Made by a program: the position numbers and the translations under genes. A DNA stretch of 64,000 nt from Rhizobium sp. RCAM05350 (lineage in GTDB: Bacteria > Pseudomonadota > Alphaproteobacteria > Rhizobiales > Rhizobiaceae): NCBI GenBank assembly GCA_024426085.1, contig CP087972.1, positions 248,001-312,000 of the forward strand, written 5' to 3'. Positions within the stretch are counted from its first letter, which is position 1, and every line of letters starts with the position of its first letter. The notes beneath the pieces were generated by a model. The model worked only from the letters and a program-made list of their open reading frames with translations. It was not told the origin of the DNA and searched no databases. This document shows, one piece after another, positions 1 to 8,717 of this stretch.

Positions 1-1
1 G

Positions 2-82
2 GCAATCGGTCGCCTGAAGGGGCTTGCCGAGTTGCGTGGCATCGAGCGCGCCCTTTCCCATTCCGTCTATGGATTGTCCTGA
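2..82 (+). CDS. C-terminal tail of an upstream gene (partial)
   Basis: An open frame enters from the left edge and ends at TGA 80-82, giving about 26 residues ending SVYGLS. The next gene's ATG lies 2 bases after the stop, so the two are probably co-transcribed. The tail is too short to assign a family. Its position before a mannitol-dehydrogenase-family gene suggests a sugar-acid catabolic operon, which is inference only. Confidence 0.4.
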   Translation, partial: AIGRLKGLAELRGIERALSHSVYGLS

Positions 83-84
83 CC

Positions 85-257
85 ATGAAACGCCTGTCCG
101 CGTCGACATCACTTCCCCCGGCCGTCGTCAAATGGAACTATGACCGCACTTCGCTCCAGCCGGGCATCGTCCATCTCGGCTTCGGCGCCTTCCATAGGGC
201 GCATCAGGCCGTCTATACCGATGCCGCGCTGGAAGCGGTTTTCGCAGACTGGGGCAT
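85..257 (+). pseudogene. Mannitol dehydrogenase / fructuronate reductase N-terminus, cut by IS3
   Basis: The first ~57 residues match the start of the polyol dehydrogenase family (mannitol dehydrogenase, UxuB fructuronate reductase), with the hallmark [16 protein letters not shown] near residues 27-42. The family is normally about 480-500 residues, so only the nucleotide-binding start survives. The left end of an IS3 element begins at about 258 and supplies a chimeric stop at 279. No remainder of the gene is found beyond the element, so the insertion was followed by a deletion or rearrangement. UxuB versus another family member cannot be decided from this stub. Confidence 0.75.
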
Positions 258-322
258 TGGTCTGCCGCCTGAAAAGTGATCCTTTTTGAAGTATGGCTTA
301 TGAGCCGAAGAAGGACATTGAA

Positions 323-601
323 ATGGCAGCGAAAAGACACAAGGCAGAAGAGATCGTCACGAAGCTTCGTCAGGTTGACGTGCTGAATGCGCAGGGCAAA
401 TCGATGGCGGAGGCGATCCGGTCGATAGGCGTAACGAAAGTTACATATTACCGCTGGCGGGCAGAATACGGTGGCCTGAAGGGCGATCAGGTGAAGCGCC
501 TGAAGGAATTGGAGACCGAGAACGCTCGCCTCCGCCGGGCAGTTTCCGATCTGACCTTGGACAAGATGATCCTTGCGGAGGCTGCCAGGGGAAACTTCTA
601 A
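323..601 (+). CDS. IS3-family transposase OrfA
   Basis: A small protein of 92 residues with an N-terminal helix-turn-helix (TKLRQVDVL to YYRWRAEYGG) followed by a leucine-rich coiled coil (KRLKELETENARLRRAV), the normal OrfA architecture for recognising IS ends and dimerising. I chose ATG 323 because AAGAAGG lies about 9 bases upstream; an in-frame ATG at 293 would add 10 residues. In this family OrfB is made as an OrfAB fusion by -1 frameshifting near the end of orfA. The -1 frame there reads KLLSPARRRACVDHV, as expected. Confidence 0.85.
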   Translation: MAAKRHKAEEIVTKLRQVDVLNAQGKSMAEAIRSIGVTKVTYYRWRAEYGGLKGDQVKRLKELETENARLRRAVSDLTLDKMILAEAARGNF

Positions 602-1505
602 GCCCCGCCCGCCGCCGTGCCTGTGTGGACCATGTCACGAGGAGCTGGGCGTGTCCGAACGACGGGCATGCCGGGTTCTCGGCCAGCATCGTTCTACGCA
701 GCGCAAAATCGCAAAGACACCGGCTGACGAGGCGGCATTGACCGCCGACATCACGGCACTCGCTCTCCAGTATGGCCGCTATGGCTATCGTCGCATCACG
801 GCGATGCTGCACCAGGCGGGCTGGATCGTGAACGTCAAACGGGTCGAGCGGATATGGCGACGGGAGGGGCTGAAGGTACCCTACAAGCAACCCAAGCGCG
901 GTCGGCTCTGGCTGAACGAAAGCTCATGTATCCGGCTTTGGCCGGAGTACCCCAATCATGTCTGGTCCTACGATTTTGTCGAAGACCGGACCCACAACGG
1001 CAGAAAGCTACGCATGTTCATGACAAACGCTTTGCGTTTGCGCTGATGTGATCGACGAGTTCACACGGGAATGCATCGCTATCAGGGTCGAGAGAAAGCT
1101 GAAGGCTGTCGACGTCATCGATGTGCTCTCCGACCTCTTCATCCTGCGCGGCGTCCCGGCACATATTCGTTCTGACAACGGTCCCGAATTCATTGCCAAG
1201 GCTTTGAGGGAATGGATTGCGCTGGTCGGTGCCAAGACGGCCTACATCATGCCGGGCAGCCCGTGGGAGAACAGTTGTGCGAAAGCTTCAACTCGAAGCT
1301 CAGGGACGAACTGCTCAACGGAGAAATTTTCTACACGCTCAAGGAGGCAAAGATCATCATCGAGAGTTGGCGGCAGCACTACAACACCGTGCGTCCGCAC
1401 TCATCACTGAACTACAAGCCACCAGCACCCGAAGCCACCGTGTGGCCGCGTCAGAACGGACCGGCATCAACCCCGGCGGTAGCGGCCAGACCCAGAATGC
1501 ACTAA
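573..1505 (+). CDS. IS3-family transposase OrfB (frameshifted)
   Basis: DDE integrase (rve) domain protein. The part up to 1046 holds the HTH_21 region (GYRRITAML) and the first catalytic aspartate (WSYDFVED). The second aspartate (IRSDNGPEF) and the glutamate (SKLRDELL) lie downstream in other frames. The frame breaks near 645, at about 1018-1047 (an extra ~25 bases containing the hairpin CAAACGC-TTT-GCGTTTG) and near 1275, where one base is missing relative to copy 2. A GTG at 1048 directly after the TGA could in principle restart translation of the second half. Confidence 0.75.
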
Positions 1506-1691
1506 CATTAAACCAGGATCACCCGATGGGGGCAGGCCAGCCAGTCGATTGACTGGTAACGATGTCAGGGTGCTGGTTGGATTATCAGAGGTGGCTTGGT
1601 TTGTCTGGTTCTGGCCAGCGTTGGTGCACGGATCGTTTAGCGGTGGTGGTGGTGTAGGCGATCGGCAACCTCAATAGCCGAAGTGGCGGTG

Positions 1692-2697
1692 ATGCCTTTC
1701 AAACATAATGCCGCCCGCCGCCATCGCATCGACAGGATGAAATTCAGGGTGGCGAACTGGCCGGAGTATGAGGCGGGACTTCGTCGGCGTGGCAGTCTGA
1801 CTTTGTGGCTGACACCAGATGCCCTGTCCGGATGGCAAGCACCAAGACGCAAGACCCGGGGCGGCCAGCACCGTTATTCCGATCTGGCGATCGAGACCTC
1901 CTTGACGCTGGGCCTGGTGTGACGCTGGGCCTGGTGTTTGGTCTGCGGCTACGCCAAGTAGAGGGCTTGTTGGAATCTGTGCTGCAATTGATGGGGCTGG
2001 CGCTTGCCGTCCCCGATCATACCACCCTGAGCCGTCGGGCGCGGACATGGCAATCTCGCAACAAACGACATGAGCAAGAGGGTCGACCGGGCGGAGCGTT
2101 GCATGTTCTTATCGACAGCTCTGGTCTACAGATTTACGGCGCGGGCCAGTGGCTGGAGGAAAAGCATGGCGCCAGATCCCGTCGCGGCTGGCGCAAGCTG
2201 CATCTGGCGTTGGATGCCGATAGTGGTGAGATCGTTGCGCATACCCTGACTGATCAGGACACCGGCGATGTCTCTCAAGTTGCGCCACTGCTCGACCAGA
2301 TTGACGGCCCGATCGGACAGTTTACTGCCGACGGTGCCTATGATGGAAAGCCAACCTATGATGCAGTCATCGATCACAGCGCGGCGGCAGGTATCGTCAT
2401 TCCGCCTCGCGCCAACGCGGTCGAACCAACCGACGATAGACCTCCCGGCCAAAGGGACCAGCATATCGCCGCAATCGGCAGAGACGGCCGGATGAAATGG
2501 CAGGTCTCTAACGGCTACGGCAAACGCTCGCTGGTCGAGACGGCAATCAGGCGATACAAGTCCATCATCGGGCGGCGTCTGCGGGCCAGGTCGCTGCCTG
2601 GTCAGCAGACCGAAGTCGCCATCGGCTGCGCCGTTCTCAACCGCATGCTTGACTGCGCGCCCCGAAATCCGTCCGCCGCAAGGCAGCCACGGTATGA
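1692..2697 (+). CDS. IS5-family transposase (frameshifted)
   Basis: DDE transposase of the Transposase_11 type, about 330 residues when corrected. Visible catalytic context: LIDSSGLQIYG (D), TADGAYDG (D) and LVETAIRRYK (E). The frame is interrupted by an exact 17-bp tandem duplication at 1904-1937 and again near 2661, where CCCC replaces an expected CCC. With that base removed the protein ends SVRRKAATV at the TGA 2695-2697, the natural end. Without it, the frame runs into the neighbouring dehydrogenase remnant. ATG 1692 is preferred over the upstream GTG 1683. Confidence 0.8.
1904..1937 (+). repeat. Exact 17-bp tandem duplication inside IS5 transposase
   Basis: GACGCTGGGCCTGGTGT occurs at 1904-1920 and again immediately at 1921-1937. 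The unduplicated frame reads LTLGLVFGLRLRQ, as expected for this transposase family, so the second copy is the extra one. It shifts the frame by two bases and introduces a stop at the junction. Confidence 0.9.
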
Positions 2698-2750
2698 TCA
2701 GCCGTTTCAAAGACCCCCATCCGTTCAATTCCACATCCGTGCACCAACGC

Positions 2751-3392
2751 CGTTCGCCCGCACTCTCGACATCAGATCCCGTGATGACATTCTCGCCACG
2801 GTGAAATGGATCCGGGACAGTATCGGTCCGGTAGACATTCTTGTGAACAATGCCGGGAGCGCCAGCAAGGTCCTGAATGCCCGGTTCCTCGGCGAGGACG
2901 AGTGGAATTCGACGGTCAACGTCAACCTGACCGCGGTCTTCAATCTCACCCAGGCGGTCCTTCCCGATATGATTGCCAAAGGCGAGGGGACGGTCATTAC
3001 GGTTTCCTCGCTCGCGGCGCTCAATCCAAACCTCCTGGGCAGCGCAGCCTATGGTGCTGCTAAGGCAGGCGTGAAGAACTTCATGACCTTCCTTCACAAC
3101 ACCTATCGCAACCAGGGCATCCGCGACGACGACCATCCTGCCGGGCGAGACCAACACGCCGATCATGGACAACCGGGCACGGCCTCCTCTGGAGGGCGAG
3201 CGCGCCGTGATGCTCGATCCGCATGACGTGGCAAGGGCGATCGCGCTCTGCGCCAGCCTTCAAAAAGGAGCTGTCATACCCGAGCTCCACATCTGCCCGA
3301 CATTCATGCGCGACACCTCGGCCGACATCGAGACCGCGCGCTGGGTTGGAGCGCCAGCCGATACGCCCGACCTGCCAAAGAAAGAAAAGTAG
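2751..3392 (+). pseudogene. Short-chain dehydrogenase, N-terminus lost
   Basis: The surviving ~213 codons match the SDR family: NNAG at about 2850, a YGAAKAG segment holding the catalytic Tyr and Lys at about 3050, and a conserved C-terminal region. The Rossmann glycine motif (about the first 60 residues) is missing because the IS5 right end adjoins the gene. A single-base frameshift lies near 3125; after it the frame resumes as PIMDNRARPPLEGE and ends at TAG 3390-3392. It precedes the aldolase gene by 10 bases with a strong AGGAGG between them, so it was probably the upstream member of that operon. Substrate unknown. Confidence 0.75.
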
Positions 3393-3402
3393 GAGGAGCA
3401 TC

Positions 3403-4104
3403 ATGAACGGTGCCAAGTTGCGCGCCCGGCTGCAAGCCGGCGAACCCATAACCATGTTCACACCGCACCACGCATCGTCTGGTCTTTCGGCACGACTGGT
3501 GGAACTCGGTGCCGACTCCATCTTCGTCGACTGCGAGCACGGAACGTGGAGTTTCGAGGATGTGCGGACGACGTCGCAAATCGTCCGTTCCGCCGGTGGC
3601 GCTGCGATAGTCCGGCCTCATTCGCATGAACGGCCGGTCCTGATCCGTTATCTAAACGCCGGGGCCGACGGGCTGATGGTGCCGATGATCGACACCGCCG
3701 AGCAGGCGCGCGCAATCGTCGATGCCGTTCGTTACGCGCTGCCGTCGGATTATGAGAAGCGGCTCGTCGTCAGCATGATCGAAACGCTCGAGGCCATCGA
3801 CAATCTCGACGAGATGCTCACAGTCGACGGTATCGATGTCTTCTTCATCGGACCCGGCGACCTCTCCCAGAACATGGGTTTTCCGCCGGCGCCGCCGTTC
3901 GGCGAGCCACGCCCGGCGGAAGTCGTGGAGAAGGTCGCCCTTGCCGTCGACAAGATCCGCGCAGCGGGGAAGGTGGCCGGGACACTCGTGACCGCCGAAG
4001 AGCTGCCGCACTGGTTGGGGAAGGGCGTACAGTTCTTCTACATCCACTCGGACCCGTTCCTTCGTCGCGGCCTCGCCGGCATCAAGACCACGCTCGGGCT
4101 CTGA
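3403..4104 (+). CDS. HpcH/HpaI-type class II 2-keto-3-deoxy acid aldolase
   Basis: A complete 233-residue member of the HpcH/HpaI aldolase family. These metal-dependent TIM-barrel enzymes cleave 2-keto-3-deoxy or 4-hydroxy-2-oxo acids to pyruvate and an aldehyde. Recognisable segments: FVDCEHGTWSFED (metal/base region), VRPHSHE, GLMVPMIDTAEQA and FFIGPGDLSQNMG. AGGAGG precedes the ATG by about 7 bases. The sugar-acid neighbours suggest a deoxy-keto sugar acid substrate, but the sequence alone does not say which. Confidence 0.85.
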   Translation: MNGAKLRARLQAGEPITMFTPHHASSGLSARLVELGADSIFVDCEHGTWSFEDVRTTSQIVRSAGGAAIVRPHSHERPVLIRYLNAGADGLMVPMIDTAEQARAIVDAVRYALPSDYEKRLVVSMIETLEAIDNLDEMLTVDGIDVFFIGPGDLSQNMGFPPAPPFGEPRPAEVVEKVALAVDKIRAAGKVAGTLVTAEELPHWLGKGVQFFYIHSDPFLRRGLAGIKTTLGL

Positions 4105-4177
4105 TCGGACAAAGAGTGCGATACGGCTGTTCTCCAGTTCGTTTCCATTCAAGGCGACGAAACGCAAGTCTCAAGGC

Positions 4178-5190
4178 TTAGCGACTGCTTCCCCGTATAA
4201 TGAGCGTCGGCTCAATCGCCCTTTGAGCGACGTTCTCCTTGCCGTCGAGAAGATCGAGAATCAGTGCAGCTGCGATCTCACCGATCTCATGAGCACGAAC
4301 ATCGATTGTTGTGAGTGCTGGCACGGCAATGCTGCCGATTTCGTAGTTGCCAAAGCCGCCGATTGCTATCTGCTCCGGCACCGCGATTTTTTGTCGCTGA
4401 CATTCCGTCAGAGCGCCAAACGCGGACAGGTCCGAGACGCAGATGACTGCATCGGTGTCCGGGTGGTCTTGCAGCAGTGCTGCCATGGCCACAGCACCCT
4501 CGCGCATGGAGATCGGCGGCGGGCCTGCTGCCACGAGGCGCGATGAATCCAGGCCGTGCGCTATCATGGCTGAAATGAACCCGGAACGACGATCACTGCC
4601 TCGGATATCGCCGCCGGCATCGCCGCCGATAAAGGCAATGCGTTTGTAGCCAACGCTGACAAAGTGGTCCACCAAGCCCCGGATCGCCTCGGCGTTCGAG
4701 AAACCGACATAGTGACCGATTGGCTCGGCAGGCACGTCCCATGTCTCGATCACGGGGATATACGCATTTTCCAGCAACCTTCGCGCGCGGCGTGTGCCGG
4801 CCGCCGGTCACGACCATCGCCTCTGGCTTGCGGCGCAGAAGTTGCTCGATCAGTTGCTCCTCATTGTCCAGGTCGTAGTTGGTATAACCAAGGATGGTCT
4901 GCATATTGCGAACAGCGAGCGCGCCCGATAACCCAGCAATTGTATCAGCGAAGTTCGCGTTGTTGATCGAGGGAATGGTGACGGCGACGAAACCCGTCTT
5001 CTGCGAGCGCAGGTTCGACGCGGTGGAATCGAAGACATAGCCGAGTTCTTCGGCCGCCACGAGAATGGCCGCTCGTGTCTCGAGGTTGATCAGGCTGTCG
5101 GCCTTGAATGCGCGCGAGACCGTCATTGAGGATACGCCCACGACGCGGGCTATATCAGGCCATGGTGGGGGGCTTTCGGTCTAGGCTCAT
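4178..5190 (-). CDS. LacI-family transcriptional regulator (frameshifted), GntR/IdnR-like
   Basis: N-terminal LacI helix-turn-helix (ADIARVVGVSSMTVSRAF) followed by a periplasmic-binding-protein-like effector domain (FVAVTIPSINNANFAD; RIAFIGGDAGGDIRGSDRRSG) ending IIRGSSR, about 335 residues when corrected. Two single-base breaks are seen: near 5155 in the HTH (ATGGCC-TGAT where ATGGCT-GAT is expected) and near 4795. The start at 5190 gives MSLDRKPPTMADIA. It is transcribed with gluconokinase and idnO on the same strand. The nearby palindrome at 6627-6642 is the likely operator. The ligand is probably gluconate or a ketogluconate, by context. Confidence 0.8.
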
Positions 5191-5307
5191 AATGTTGGCT
5201 TTGGTTCAAGGTTGCAGGGCACTACATCGGTTTTGCCTGAGCAAAGCAAGGCCGCTCCAGACCCTATTGTTGGAGTTTTAAGCTTTGTAGATTGGCGCTC
5301 ACCCTTT

Positions 5308-5820
5308 CTATTTCGGTTCCAGCCTCTCGAGAATCTGCGTCAGTTTTTGGAGAATTTCCACGAAAGGCTGGTCAATCGCGACCGTGACGGCATATTCGTC
5401 TGGTTGCGGCTCTTCCAGTGCGGCGAACTGGCTGTCGAGCAGTGAAGCCGGCATGAAATGGCCCGGTCGATTCTCCATCCGCCTGGCGATCTCTTCTCTC
5501 GTCCCCGATAGATGGATGAAGAGAACGGGCGCTCCAGCTCTCGCACGGATCCGGTCACGATAAGCTCGCTTAAGGGCAGAGCAGCCAATGATTGTCGTCT
5601 CCTGCCGAAACGTGAGAGCTTCGCCTACCCTGTCAAGCCAAGGTGAGCGATCGGTGTCGTGGAGTGGTGTTCCAGCGCTCATCTTGGCGATATTCTCGGC
5701 CGGATGCAGGTCGTCGCCGTCCACATAGGTTCCGTCAAGCGCCTTGGCGAGTGTGGCACCCACCGTGGATTTGCCGCAGCCGGAAACGCCCATGATCACA
5801 AGTTTGGTCGGGCCAGCCAT
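5308..5820 (-). CDS. gntK: Gluconokinase
   Basis: Complete 170-residue small kinase of the GntK family, phosphorylating D-gluconate to 6-phosphogluconate. The P-loop GVSGCGKST is at residues ~11-19, followed by the family motifs YVDGDDLHP, DRSPWLDR, CSALKRAYRD and GHFMPASLLDSQF. Its ATG lies immediately before the idnO stop on the same strand, so the two are translationally adjacent. It delivers the product of IdnO into the pentose-phosphate/Entner-Doudoroff route. Confidence 0.93.
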   Translation of the reverse strand: MAGPTKLVIMGVSGCGKSTVGATLAKALDGTYVDGDDLHPAENIAKMSAGTPLHDTDRSPWLDRVGEALTFRQETTIIGCSALKRAYRDRIRARAGAPVLFIHLSGTREEIARRMENRPGHFMPASLLDSQFAALEEPQPDEYAVTVAIDQPFVEILQKLTQILERLEPK

Positions 5821-5821
5821 T

Positions 5822-6580
5822 TCAGAGCGACGCCGTGATGCCGCCATCGACATAGAGAATATGGCCGTTGACAAAGGATGAGGCCTCAGAGGTAAGGAAG
5901 ATGCAGGCGCCGACCAGTTCCTCGACCTTGCCCCAGCGGCCGGCCGGCGTGCGCTTTTCGAGCCAGGCCGAGAAGGTTTCGTCGCTGACCAGCGCAGCGT
6001 TGAGTGGGGTGTCGAAGTATCCGGGTGCGATCGCGTTGCATTGCAGGCCGTACCGCGCCCAGTCCGTCGCCATACCTTTGGTAAGATTGCCGACCGCGCC
6101 CTTGGTCGCCGTATAGGGCGCGATCGAGGGGCGGGCCAGCGCGGTCTGGACGCTGGCAATATTGATGATTTTGCCCTGTCCGCGGCCGATCATATGACGC
6201 GCGACGGCCTGGCCGACGTTGAAGACGCTGGAGATATTGGTGCGCAGCAGCTGCTCGAAGGCATCGGCGGGGAAGTCTTCCAGCGCAGAGCGGAACTGCA
6301 TGCCGGCATTGTTGACGAGGATATCGATCGGCCCGGTCTCGGCCTCGAACCGGTCGATGGCTTCGCGCGCCGCCTGATGGTCCGTCACATCGAAGGCGAG
6401 CACATCGACAGGCGACGGGAAGCTCTCCGCCGCAGTCGCGAGTTTCCCGGCGTCGCGGCCGTTCAGCACTATGGCTGCGCCCGCTGCCTGAAGCCCGACG
6501 GCCAGCGCAAGGCCGATCCCTTGTGACGAGCCGGTGACGAGCGCGCGCCGTCCCTTCAGGTCGAAAAGTTGTAGCGACAT
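5822..6580 (-). CDS. idnO: Gluconate 5-dehydrogenase / 5-ketogluconate reductase-like SDR
   Basis: Complete 252-residue classical SDR. It shows the cofactor motif GSSQGIG near residue 18, NNAG near 95, the catalytic Ser and YTATKGA pair near 160, and PGYFDTP after the active site. Family and context (next to gntK, a LacI regulator and an idnD-like gene) indicate reduction of 5-keto-D-gluconate to D-gluconate. GGAGG lies 5 bases before ATG 6580, which fixes the start although the open frame continues far upstream through the divergent gene. Confidence 0.88.
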   Translation of the reverse strand: MSLQLFDLKGRRALVTGSSQGIGLALAVGLQAAGAAIVLNGRDAGKLATAAESFPSPVDVLAFDVTDHQAAREAIDRFEAETGPIDILVNNAGMQFRSALEDFPADAFEQLLRTNISSVFNVGQAVARHMIGRGQGKIINIASVQTALARPSIAPYTATKGAVGNLTKGMATDWARYGLQCNAIAPGYFDTPLNAALVSDETFSAWLEKRTPAGRWGKVEELVGACIFLTSEASSFVNGHILYVDGGITASL

Positions 6581-6626
6581 ATTTTCCTCCGAATTTTTGC
6601 CTCGACAAACGTCTTCGGCCACGGTT

Positions 6627-6642
6627 ATGTTATCGATAACAT
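6627..6642. promoter_or_regulatory. 16-bp perfect palindrome, probable LacI/GntR-family operator
   Basis: ATGTTATCGATAACAT is a perfect dyad in the ~100-bp divergent promoter between idnO (minus) and the hydroxyacid dehydrogenase (plus). Its core TGTTATCGATAACA resembles the operators of LacI-family gluconate/idonate repressors (GntR/IdnR). The repressor candidate is the LacI gene at 4178-5190. One site could control both transcripts. Confidence 0.8.
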
Positions 6643-6679
6643 TTTCTGTCAAGCCAGTTCCTTTGGAGGAGAAATCAAA

Positions 6680-7627
6680 ATGTCGAACCCGGAAATCCTG
6701 CAGGTCGGACCCTATCCGCAATGGGACGAGGAGCCGCTGAACGCCGCTTTCGCCGTGCATCGCTACTTCGACGCGGCCGACAAGCCGGCGTTTCTCACAA
6801 AAGTCGGTCCAGGTATCCGCGGCATCGCGACACGCGGCGAACTGGGCGCCAACCGGGCGATGATCGAGGCTTGCCCGAATCTCGAGGTCATTTCTGTCTA
6901 CGGCGTTGGCTATGACGCGGTCGATCTCGTGGCCTGCCGCGAGAAAGGCATCCGCGTCACCAACACACCGGACGTCCTCACGAACGATGTCGCCGATCTT
7001 GGCGTCGCGATGATGCTCTGCCAGTCCCGCGGCATGATCGGTGCGGAAAGCTGGGTGAAGGATGGCAGTTGGAGCGCGAAGGGGCTCTATCCGCTGAAGC
7101 GTCGCGTCTGGGGACGACGCGCCGGCATTCTTGGCCTTGGCCGTATCGGCTTCGAGGTCGCCAAGCGTCTCAAGGGGTTCGACATGGAGATTTCCTACAG
7201 CGACGTCGGGGAAAAGTCCTATGCCGAGGGCATGACCTTCGTCTCCGATCCGGTCGAACTGGCGCGGAATGTGGACTTCCTGTTTGTGACGCTTGCGGCG
7301 TCCACCGATACGCGCCACATCGTCGGCCGCAACGTGATTGCCGCGCTTGGTCCCGAGGGCATGCTGATCAACATCTCGCGGGCTTCCAACATCGACGAGG
7401 GGGCTTTGCTCGATGCGCTCGAAAGTGGTGCGCTCGGCCATGCCGCGCTTGACGTCTTCGAGGGCGAGCCGAAGCTCAACCCGCGTTTCCTTGCGCTCGA
7501 CAATGTCCTCCTCCAGCCGCACCATGCTTCGGGAACGATCGAAACCCGCAAGGCCATGGGCAAGCTGGTGCGCGACAATCTCGAAGCGCATTTCTCCAGA
7601 GCTTCGCTCCTGACGCCGGTTCTTTGA
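6680..7627 (+). CDS. D-isomer-specific 2-hydroxyacid dehydrogenase (2-ketoaldonate/hydroxypyruvate reductase-like)
   Basis: Complete 315-residue NAD(P)-dependent dehydrogenase. The coenzyme domain carries GLGRIG (about residue 155). The catalytic set is visible as NISRASNIDE (Arg), FEGEPKLNP (Glu) and LQPHHASGT (His). GGAGG precedes ATG 6680. Family members reduce 2-keto-gluconate, hydroxypyruvate or glyoxylate. Location in an aldonate cluster favours 2-ketoaldonate reductase, but this is inference. It is followed 11 bases later by the idnD-like gene, hence one operon. Confidence 0.87.
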   Translation: MSNPEILQVGPYPQWDEEPLNAAFAVHRYFDAADKPAFLTKVGPGIRGIATRGELGANRAMIEACPNLEVISVYGVGYDAVDLVACREKGIRVTNTPDVLTNDVADLGVAMMLCQSRGMIGAESWVKDGSWSAKGLYPLKRRVWGRRAGILGLGRIGFEVAKRLKGFDMEISYSDVGEKSYAEGMTFVSDPVELARNVDFLFVTLAASTDTRHIVGRNVIAALGPEGMLINISRASNIDEGALLDALESGALGHAALDVFEGEPKLNPRFLALDNVLLQPHHASGTIETRKAMGKLVRDNLEAHFSRASLLTPVL

Positions 7628-7638
7628 AGGAGCAAGAC

Positions 7639-8672
7639 ATGAAAGCCATCGTCGCACACGCGGCCAAAGATGTCCGCATTGAAGACGTGCCGGAAGAGCA
7701 GGCCGGCCCAGGTGAGGTGAAGCTCCGGCTTGCCACCGGCGGGATTTGCAGGCAGCGATCTCCATTACTACAATCATGGCGGCTTCGGCACTGTGCGCCT
7801 GAAGCAGCCGATGATCCTCGGTCACGAAGTTTCCGCCATCGTCGAGGCGCTAGGAGAAGGCGTCGAGGGGTTCTCCGTCGGCGAACTCGTCGCCGTCTCG
7901 CCCTCACGTCCCTGCCGGACCTGCAAATATTGCCAACAGGGTCTCCACAACCAGTGCCTCAACATGCGTTTCTATGGCAGCGCCATGCCATTTCCGCATA
8001 TCCAGGGCGCTTTCCGCCAAAGCCTCGTTGCCGATGCTATTCAATGCGTATCGGCCGGAGAGCTGACGCCCGGTGAAGCGGCCATGGCCGAACCCTTGGC
8101 CGTGACGCTGCATGCAACCCGGCGCGCGGGCGAAATGCTGGGCAAGCGGGTGCTCGTCACCGGCTGCGGCCCGATCGGCGTGCTGTCGATTCTCGCCGCC
8201 CGCCGCGCTGGTGCTGCGGAGATCGTCGCAACCGACCTCTCCGATTTCACGCTCGCGATGGCAAAGACAGCGGGCGCCGACCGCACGATCAATACGAAGG
8301 ACGAGCCTGAGGCACTGGCTGCCTATTCGTCCGACAAGGGTACCTTCGACGTGCTCTACGAATGCTCCAGTGCCGCCGCGGCGCTTATCGGCGGTATCGC
8401 GGCTCTCAGACCTCGCGGTGTCATCGTCCAACTCGGACTCGGGGGGGGACATGAACCTGCCGATGATGGCAATCACCGCCAAGGAACTGGACTTGCGCGG
8501 GTCCTTCCGCTTCCATGAGGAGTTCGCGACAGGTGTCTCGCTGATGCGGAAGGGTCTGATCAACGTAAAAGCGCTGATTACCCATACCGTGTCACTGGAC
8601 GACGCGCTTTCTGCCTTCGAGATTGCCTCCGATCGGAGCCGGGCAATGAAGGCTCAGATCGCCTTTTCGTGA
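7639..8672 (+). CDS. idnD: Zinc-dependent L-idonate 5-dehydrogenase-like alcohol dehydrogenase (frameshifted)
   Basis: Medium-chain alcohol dehydrogenase of ~344 residues once two indels are corrected. Visible parts: the catalytic zinc region (GGIC followed by GSDLHYYNHGG), structural-zinc cysteines CRTCKYCQQGLHNQC, the NAD site GCGPIGVLS and the C-terminal GSFRFHEEF. Frameshifts lie near 7753 (an extra A in TTTGCAGGC) and at 8451-8458 (a run of eight G where seven fit). The family oxidises polyols or L-idonate to 5-ketogluconate. Adjacency to idnO and gntK supports IdnD; sorbitol dehydrogenase is the alternative. Confidence 0.8.
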
Positions 8673-8681
8673 CTGCCGGCG

Positions 8682-8713
8682 AATAGAGGCGGCCACGGAA
8701 GGTCGGCTCTATT
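8682..8713. terminator. Convergent-gene stem-loop, possible bidirectional terminator
   Basis: AATAGAG (8682-8688) pairs with CTCTATT (8707-8713), followed by a T-rich stretch, in the short gap between the convergent idnD-like and LysR genes. The loop is long and the stem imperfect, so termination is plausible rather than certain. Confidence 0.4.
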
Positions 8714-8717
8714 TCGT

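Larger units (their letters stand above)
258..1539 (+). mobile_element. IS3-family insertion sequence, copy 1
   Basis: The element has orfA/orfB organisation and imperfect terminal inverted repeats: TGGTCTGCCGCC at about 258 and the complement of TGGCCTGCCCCC ending at about 1539, with an inner TGATCC/GGATCA pair. A nearly identical copy lies on the opposite strand at 57909-59160. No clear target-site duplication flanks this copy. The orfB frame is broken at three places, so the copy is probably not autonomous unless the breaks are sequence errors; two of them are shared with copy 2. Confidence 0.85.
1618..2750 (+). mobile_element. IS5-family insertion sequence
   Basis: Perfect 16-bp terminal inverted repeats GCGTTGGTGCACGGAT (1618-1633) and its complement (2735-2750) bound a single IS5-type transposase gene, total length 1133 bp. 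The left end is only 78 bp from the end of the IS3 copy. The right end abuts a short-chain dehydrogenase that has lost its N-terminus, so the insertion or a later deletion destroyed that gene. No target duplication is evident, partly because IS5 targets are short. Confidence 0.85.

Noticed and set aside
1048..1410. Independent second transposase gene starting at GTG 1048
   Set aside because: It is the C-terminal half of orfB separated by the inserted hairpin segment; in copy 1 it is broken again near 1275. I list it as part of orfB and discuss restart only as a hypothesis.
2126..3172. 348-codon minus-strand frame
   Set aside because: Antisense shadow of the IS5 transposase and SDR remnant, with no family resemblance.
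5822..7825. Long minus-strand frame of 667 codons extending idnO upstream through the divergent genes
   Set aside because: Upstream of 6580 it is antisense to an intact hydroxyacid dehydrogenase with clear catalytic motifs. The GGAGG site and SDR family length fix the start at 6580.
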